Shown one piece after another: positions 4,757 through 8,412 of a stretch of DNA of 8,412 nt. Position 1 is the stretch's first letter; the number at the start of each line of letters is the position of its first letter. The notes below the pieces were generated by a model. It was not told the DNA's origin. It did no database searches and saw only the letters and a program-made list of their open reading frames with translations. The translations under genes and the position numbers were made by a program. This stretch comes from Phycisphaerae bacterium (GTDB taxonomy: Bacteria; Planctomycetota; Phycisphaerae; Sedimentisphaerales; Anaerobacaceae), in the NCBI GenBank assembly GCA_030609625.1, contig JAUWBX010000048.1:1-8412 (forward strand), given 5' to 3'.

Positions 4757-6019
4757 TCAAAGAAAGCTCCTTGGGTCAGCAAGTTTGCCTTCGACAGCAG
4801 AGGCCGCTGCCGTTGCCGGGCTGGCTAAATAAACTTCACTCTCAGGATGTCCCATTCGACCGACGAAGTTCCTGTTGGTCGTACTGACACACTTTTCGCC
4901 CGCGGCCAGCACACCCATAAAGCCGCCTAAGCACGCCCCGCAAGTTGGCGCAGAGATTACACAGCCGGCCTCGTAAAATATATCGAACAGCCCTTCGTCT
5001 TTTGCCTGCTTCCAGATAACCGGCGTCGCCGGAACAATCAGTGTGCGAATAGCTACCTGTTTTCCCTTGAGGATTCCTGCTGCGATTCGCAGGTCCTCGA
5101 TTCGCCCGTTCGTACAACTGCCGATATACGCCTGGTCCATTTCCTTGCCGGCACATTCGCCGATGGGCACACCGCCGCTTGGCAGGTGCGGCAGAGCTAC
5201 CATCGGCTCGATAGCCGAGCAGTCAAACTCTTCGACCGCGTCATATTGGGCGTCACTATCGGATTCATAGACAGTGTAATCTGTCTTGTCTTTCAGATGC
5301 TCATCGAGATATTGTTTTGTTACATCATCAAACCCGATTATGCCGCTTTTTGCACCGGCCTCGATGGCCATATTCGTTATGGTCATTCTCGCTTCCATCG
5401 ACATATCTTTCAGCGCCGGCCCAACAAATTCCATCGCCTTATAACGCGCACCGTCCGTACCGACCCTTGCAATAACAGCGAGGACAACATCTTTACTATA
5501 AACACCCGGCCCAAGCGAACCGTTCAGAACAAACTTCATCGAAGCCGGTACCTTGAACCAGAGCTGCCCCGTCGCGATTGCCGCCGCCGCATCCGTCGAG
5601 CCGATACCTGTACTGAACGCCGCAAACGCTCCGTATGTGCACGTGTGCGAGTCGGGCCCGACAATAACTTCGCCCGGCCGAATATGTCCCTGTTCCGGCA
5701 GCAGTGCATGACAGACGCCTGCTCTGCCGATTTTGTAATAGTATTTTATATTGTGTCGTTTTGCCCAGCCGTCGAGCCGTTTGTGAAGCTCAGCGCTTTT
5801 GATGTCCTTGGCCGGCTGAAAATGGTCCGGAGTTACAACAATCTTTTCACGGTCGAACACCTTATCGATACCCTTTTCTTCAAGCATCGAAATCGCCGGC
5901 GGCGTTGTAATATCATGGCACATAACAATATCAATCTTCGCATCTACGAGCTGCCCCGGCACCACTTTTGCCTTGCCCACTGCCTTTGCTAATATCTTTT
6001 CGGTTATTGTCATACCCAT
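4757..6019 (-). CDS. leuC: 3-isopropylmalate dehydratase large subunit (LeuC)
   Basis: This 420-residue subunit of the aconitase superfamily binds a [4Fe-4S] cluster and forms the active site with LeuD. Cluster ligands are C302 in GSCTNGR (300-306), and C360 and C363 in PTCGACLGG (358-366). Other family signatures are [11 protein letters not shown] (121-131), [10 protein letters not shown] (136-145) and [10 protein letters not shown] (381-390). At 420 residues it belongs to the archaeal-type LeuC group and not the longer enterobacterial one. That matches the short LeuD and differs from the bacterial-type LeuA in the same cluster. Start: ATG at 6017-6019, preceded by AGGGA about 9 bases upstream; a second ATG two codons later lacks such a site. 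It precedes leuD by 207 bases that contain an inverted repeat, wide for an operon. Substrate specificity within the group is inferred from the neighbours. Confidence 0.94.
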   Translation of the reverse strand: MGMTITEKILAKAVGKAKVVPGQLVDAKIDIVMCHDITTPPAISMLEEKGIDKVFDREKIVVTPDHFQPAKDIKSAELHKRLDGWAKRHNIKYYYKIGRAGVCHALLPEQGHIRPGEVIVGPDSHTCTYGAFAAFSTGIGSTDAAAAIATGQLWFKVPASMKFVLNGSLGPGVYSKDVVLAVIARVGTDGARYKAMEFVGPALKDMSMEARMTITNMAIEAGAKSGIIGFDDVTKQYLDEHLKDKTDYTVYESDSDAQYDAVEEFDCSAIEPMVALPHLPSGGVPIGECAGKEMDQAYIGSCTNGRIEDLRIAAGILKGKQVAIRTLIVPATPVIWKQAKDEGLFDIFYEAGCVISAPTCGACLGGFMGVLAAGEKCVSTTNRNFVGRMGHPESEVYLASPATAAASAVEGKLADPRSFL

Positions 6020-6089
6020 AGCTATTTATCCCTATCCATCAAGTGTCATTTCTTCTGCATTGCTTGCCCCGTATCAAATTGCGGCAGCA

Positions 6090-6120
6090 GCCTATTCGCT
6101 GCGGGGTCATTCCCATAGGC
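6090..6120. repeat. Small inverted repeat in the leuA-leuC gap
   Basis: Arms gcctat (6090-6095) and ataggc (6115-6120) enclose 19 bases that are GC-rich in the middle. It lies 71 bases upstream of the leuC start. It may be part of a larger worn repeat; no function is evident. Confidence 0.3.
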
Positions 6121-6176
6121 TTGTTTTGCTCTCCATGAGTTAATTAGTATCTGTTGCGGAAAACGAAAATAGACAA

Positions 6177-6386
6177 TGTCACCCCTACGAAAGCAGGGGC
6201 CCAGAGCGAAAATACTGGATTCCCGCTTTCGGGTCTGTTGCCAAAGTCCAAAAGGGACGTTTTGAGATTGCCGCGCTATTCTTCGAATCGCTCGCAACGA
6301 CCTGAAAATGCACTTTTTGTCATTGCGAGGAGCGTAGCGACGAAGCAATCTCGACTTTTTCAACAAGCCCTTCCGCGGGAATGACA
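6177..6386. repeat. Palindromic repeat of the 4611-4684 type, interrupted
   Basis: The left arm is intact (6177-6204: tgtc...ccag, 28 bases). The right arm begins with ctggattcccgctttc at 6215-6230, breaks, and resumes at 6375 or so with gcgggaatgaca, ending at 6386. Removing 6231-6374 (the inserted element plus one copy of a 4-base target) restores a 28-base arm with a perfect 8-bp stem (attcccgc/gcgggaat) and the standard tgaca end. This is the same architecture as the intact pair between leuC and leuD. Confidence 0.7.
6231..6370. mobile_element. 140-bp MITE-like inverted-repeat element inserted in a repeat arm
   Basis: It begins GGGTCTGTTG (6231-6240) and ends CAACAAGCCC (6361-6370), which are imperfect terminal inverted repeats. 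Inside, gagattgc...(6264 onward) and ...gcaatctcg (up to 6352) form longer inverted arms of a familiar type, with cattgcgaggagcgtagcga at 6321-6340. The left half carries about 15 extra bases after position 6249. The flanks tttc (6227-6230) and ttcc (6371-6374) fit a 4-base target duplication with one change. It has no coding capacity and would need a transposase supplied elsewhere. The end sequence does not identify an IS family for me. Confidence 0.6.
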
Positions 6387-6489
6387 AATACTGTTCCCGC
6401 AACAGGAACTAATTACTCTTCATACATGACCTGCGCTTCACACATCCTAATAGTAAAAAGCCATAAATCCGAATTTCGAATTTCCAAGA

Positions 6490-8067
6490 CTATAGTTCCG
6501 CTTTTACTTCGGGCTGCTGACCTTTGTTCTGTGCCGAGACCATTCTGTTGATAGCGTCGATATATGCCCGCGCACTCGCTTCGATAATATCTGTGGAGAT
6601 GCCCCGGCCTATGAAGGTCCTGCCGTCCTCTGTAATTCTGACGGTAGCTTCGCCGAGTGCCTCTTTGCCGCTGGTAACAGCTCTTATCGAATAATTCTCC
6701 AGCTTAGGGGAGAGGCCCGTTGCCAGCCTTATCGCTTCATAAGCTGCGTCCACCGGGCCGTCACCGCATGCAGCGGCCTGGTTGGTTTGGTCCTTGGTTT
6801 TTATTTTTACGCTCGCGGTCGGCAGCGTGCCGGTCCCACAGGCCACGTGCAAGTACTGCATCTCGTAAATCTGTTCCACGACGTGAATCTCGTCACTGAT
6901 TATCGCCGCGAGGTCATCGTCAAAAACCTCTGTTTTCTTGTCGGCCACGGCTAAAAATCGTTCATACGTCTTGTCCAGCTCTGCTTTAGATAATGTATAT
7001 CCCATCTCTTCGAGGCGATGTTGAAGGCCATGACGTCCCGTGCGCGCCGTCAGAACAACACGACTTTCGGCAAGGCCGATAGTCTCAGGCCTCATAATCT
7101 CATAAGTCTCCCGCTTTTTCAGAAACCCGTCCACGTGAATTCCCGAGCTGTGGGCAAAAGCATTACGTCCCACAACCGCTTTATTGGCGGGAACGGGCAT
7201 GCCTAACAAATCCGCCACCATTCGACTCGTTCGATAGAACTCGCGGGTGTTGATGTTTGTTTGGACCTCTTCAAAGAAGTCATGGCGGGTATGGATAGCC
7301 ATTACTACCTCTTCAATAGCGGCGTTGCCGGCCCGTTCGCCGACGCCGTTGATAGTCCCTTCGACCTGCCGTGCGCCGTTCTTTACGCCTGCTAATGAAT
7401 TCGCCACAGCCATTCCCAAATCATCGTGGCAGTGCACGCTGATTGTCGCCTTTTCGATGTTTGGCACGTTGGCCCGTATGTCCCGGATAAGGGCACCATA
7501 TTGTTCGGGCATGGAATAACCCGTGGTGTCGGGGATGTTGACGACAGTAGCGCCCGCGTCAATAACAGCCTCAAGAATCTCGTAGAGAAAGGCACGGTCG
7601 GCCCGGCCGGAATCTTCAGCGTAAAATTCGATGTCGTCGGTATATCCAGCGGTGTGCCTGACCGCCTCGACGGCCATCTTCAGGATAGTGGCCTGCTTTT
7701 CGCCCATTGTCCTGCCGTATTTATCATCTGCGAACTTTCCCGCGATGTGAATCTCGGATACGCCGATACCGGTATGGATGCGCGAACGTTTGGCTTTTTT
7801 CAGGGCCTTTTGGCAGACCTCAATATCCTTCTTTATGGCCCGGGTCAGGCCGCAAATGACAGGGCCTTCAATCTGTTCGGATATCAAGCGCACAGCCTCG
7901 AAATCTTCGGGTGAGGAGGCTGGGAAGCCCGCTTCTATGATATCTACGTTCAGCCGAACTAACTGCCGGGCGATTTCCAGCTTCTCTCTTGCCCCCAATC
8001 TGGTCCCGGCCGCCTGCTCACCGTCCCGTAACGTTGTATCGAAAATTTGAACTTTTTCTTTGGACAT
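6490..8067 (-). CDS. leuA: 2-isopropylmalate synthase (LeuA)
   Basis: This is a 525-residue cytoplasmic enzyme that condenses acetyl-CoA with 2-oxoisovalerate, the first step specific to leucine. The catalytic TIM barrel opens with IFDTTLRDGEQ (8-18), including R14 and metal ligand D15. The other likely metal ligands are H212 and H214 (SVHCHDDLG) and N248 (GVGERAGNAA). The linker has AFAHSSGIHVDG (303-314). The C-terminal leucine-binding LeuA dimer domain (about 395-510) includes GDGPVDAAYEAI (435-446) and RGISTDIIEASARAYIDAIN, so feedback inhibition by leucine is expected. The length fits the bacterial long-form LeuA. Start: ATG at 8065-8067, with GGAG (8077-8080) 9 bases upstream. A GTG 12 codons earlier (8103) is open, but that extension would be coded by repeat sequence and spoil the normal start. 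It heads the leuA-leuC-leuD cluster, with a 470-base repeat-filled gap before leuC. Confidence 0.96.
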   Translation of the reverse strand: MSKEKVQIFDTTLRDGEQAAGTRLGAREKLEIARQLVRLNVDIIEAGFPASSPEDFEAVRLISEQIEGPVICGLTRAIKKDIEVCQKALKKAKRSRIHTGIGVSEIHIAGKFADDKYGRTMGEKQATILKMAVEAVRHTAGYTDDIEFYAEDSGRADRAFLYEILEAVIDAGATVVNIPDTTGYSMPEQYGALIRDIRANVPNIEKATISVHCHDDLGMAVANSLAGVKNGARQVEGTINGVGERAGNAAIEEVVMAIHTRHDFFEEVQTNINTREFYRTSRMVADLLGMPVPANKAVVGRNAFAHSSGIHVDGFLKKRETYEIMRPETIGLAESRVVLTARTGRHGLQHRLEEMGYTLSKAELDKTYERFLAVADKKTEVFDDDLAAIISDEIHVVEQIYEMQYLHVACGTGTLPTASVKIKTKDQTNQAAACGDGPVDAAYEAIRLATGLSPKLENYSIRAVTSGKEALGEATVRITEDGRTFIGRGISTDIIEASARAYIDAINRMVSAQNKGQQPEVKAEL

Positions 8068-8076
8068 CTGCTTTTT

Positions 8077-8080
8077 CTCC
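8077..8080 (-). promoter_or_regulatory. Ribosome binding site of leuA
   Basis: On the minus strand GGAG lies 9 bases before ATG 8067. It favours this start over the upstream GTG at 8103, which has no comparable site. Confidence 0.65.
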
Positions 8081-8088
8081 AAATTTGA

Positions 8089-8207
8089 AACCACAGATTG
8101 CACAGATTTATATTTTTAACCACGAATTTCCACGAATCTTGAATGTCGTCAGACAAGTTTACTCTAATTTTCTTCTTTTCTTCGTGCCCATTTGTGTTAA
8201 TTCGCGG
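8089..8207. repeat. Degenerate 'ccacgaat/ccacagat' repeats in the leuA leader
   Basis: Units aaccacagattgcacagatt (8089-8108) and aaccacgaatttccacgaat (8118-8137) are the reverse-complement form of the 'aatccgtggtt' family seen at 3547-3624 and 4031-4073. An opposite-facing relative, ttcgtgcccatttgtgttaa followed by ttcgcgg, lies at 8181-8207. The units form an inverted pair around about 40 bases, immediately upstream of the leuA ribosome binding site, so they are probably transcribed in the leader. No clear leuA promoter could be picked out between them. Confidence 0.55.
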
Positions 8208-8276
8208 CTAATTCTCAATCTGTATCTTTCCCTTGAGGCCAATTATGCCCCAACCAGGGTCAAATTGCCACGAATA

Positions 8277-8290
8277 CCTGCTTTCGCAGG
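8277..8290. repeat. Remnant palindrome cctgctttcgcagg
   Basis: This 14-base hairpin (5-bp stem, tttc loop) is the exact reverse complement of cctgcgaaagcagg at 4619-4632. It is probably a fragment of the same repeat type that lies between leuC and leuD. The surrounding 8208-8347 has no other feature I can support, apart from an A-run at 8303-8309. Confidence 0.5.
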
Positions 8291-8346
8291 CACGAGTTTA
8301 CGAAAAAAAGGAAAGGTTACAATAGATTTTTATTGGGGAAAGTGTG

Positions 8347-8412
8347 TTATTGCGCCTTGCGGCGCAATAGCAGCAGGTTAAGGCTGACAGCAGCCTGAAT
8401 TGAAGAACAATT
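8347..8412 (-). CDS. Partial frame with four consecutive leucine codons upstream of leuA
   Basis: A minus-strand frame enters from the window's right edge and reads NCSSIQAAVSLNLLLLRR then KAQ, stopping at TAA 8347-8349. The four leucine codons CTG-CTG-CTA-TTG lie at 8365-8376. The frame ends inside a strong hairpin (8348-8369). Leucine-rich leader peptides before a hairpin are known from leu-operon attenuators. However, no start codon is inside the window, leuA lies 280 bases further on, and no T-run follows the hairpin. It may equally be the C-terminus of an unrelated upstream gene or non-coding. Confidence 0.25.
   Translation of the reverse strand, partial: NCSSIQAAVSLNLLLLRRKAQ
8348..8396. 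repeat. Two adjacent hairpins upstream of leuA
   Basis: A 9-bp perfect stem, tattgcgcc (8348-8356) with ggcgcaata (8361-8369), has a 4-base loop. A second stem, aggct (8381-8385) with agcct (8392-8396), has a 6-base loop. On the minus strand they precede leuA. Neither is followed by a T-run, so neither is a classical terminator by itself. Confidence 0.5.

Larger units (their letters stand above)
6141..6415. mobile_element. Outer 19-bp inverted repeat enclosing nested elements
   Basis: The left arm (6141-6159, taattagtatctgttgcgg) and right arm (6397-6415) are reverse complements at 17 of 19 positions. Everything between them is repeat material (6177-6386). This looks like the oldest layer of a nested small inverted-repeat element. 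No transposase frame lies inside, and no convincing target duplication is seen outside the arms. Confidence 0.45.

Noticed and set aside
5186..5992. 268-codon plus-strand frame opposite leuC
   Set aside because: It is the antisense shadow of a well-supported conserved gene, with an arginine-rich composition and no domain of its own.
6046..6402. 118-codon minus-strand frame between leuA and leuC
   Set aside because: It is made almost entirely of the nested palindromic repeats; the arginine-rich product is typical of translated repeats.
8068..8103. Longer leuA beginning at GTG 8103
   Set aside because: The extra 12 residues would be coded by the 'ccacagatt' repeat, and the ATG at 8067 has a good ribosome binding site and the standard family start.
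8208..8412. T-box or other leucine-sensing riboswitch upstream of leuA
   Set aside because: No T-box sequence, antiterminator pair or terminator with a T-run could be found on the minus strand.

Overview
The window reads as a bacterial chromosome segment of mixed composition, most plausibly from an uncultured planctomycete-like lineage. I infer this from the divergent 'SGYSD' form of the tRNA-dihydrouridine synthase, a GxxExxY-family gene, and dense small intergenic repeats, which are common in such genomes. No rRNA or marker gene confirms it.

Left part (1-2722). A plus-strand tRNA-dihydrouridine synthase gene (dus, 242-1246) has a possible promoter and an 11-codon leader ORF in front of it. 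Hairpins follow it. A convergent minus-strand gene (1455-2465) encodes a 336-residue protein whose C-terminal third looks like a HEPN domain (R256-x6-H263). A 40-bp direct repeat flanks this gene, and a second repeat of about 30 bp lies at 88-117 and 2593-2622.

Middle part (2723-4073). An A+T-rich minus-strand gene encodes a small single-pass membrane protein that I do not recognise. Next come a minus-strand terminator, a remnant of a GxxExxY-type gene, and an intact GxxExxY gene (3634-4011). Blocks of 10-bp-phased 'aatccgtg' repeat bracket the intact gene. One block runs into the 3' end of leuD and encodes its last three residues and stop codon.

Right part (4061-8412). This is a minus-strand leucine biosynthesis cluster in the transcription order leuA, leuC, leuD. 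LeuA condenses 2-oxoisovalerate with acetyl-CoA, and LeuC plus LeuD isomerise 2-isopropylmalate to 3-isopropylmalate. leuB is not in the window. The gaps in the cluster are unusually wide and filled with repeats: a 28-bp inverted repeat between leuC and leuD, and a three-layer nest between leuA and leuC. In the nest, a 140-bp inverted-repeat element sits inside the hairpin of an older palindromic repeat, and a 19-bp inverted repeat encloses both. Upstream of leuA, a reading frame that enters from the window edge carries four consecutive leucine codons and ends inside a strong hairpin. This could be a leader peptide or just the tail of another gene.

No rRNA, tRNA, CRISPR array, transposase or intact prophage gene was seen. 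The strongest items are the nested insertion, the GxxExxY remnant and the HEPN-like gene. None of them is proven to form a new system.
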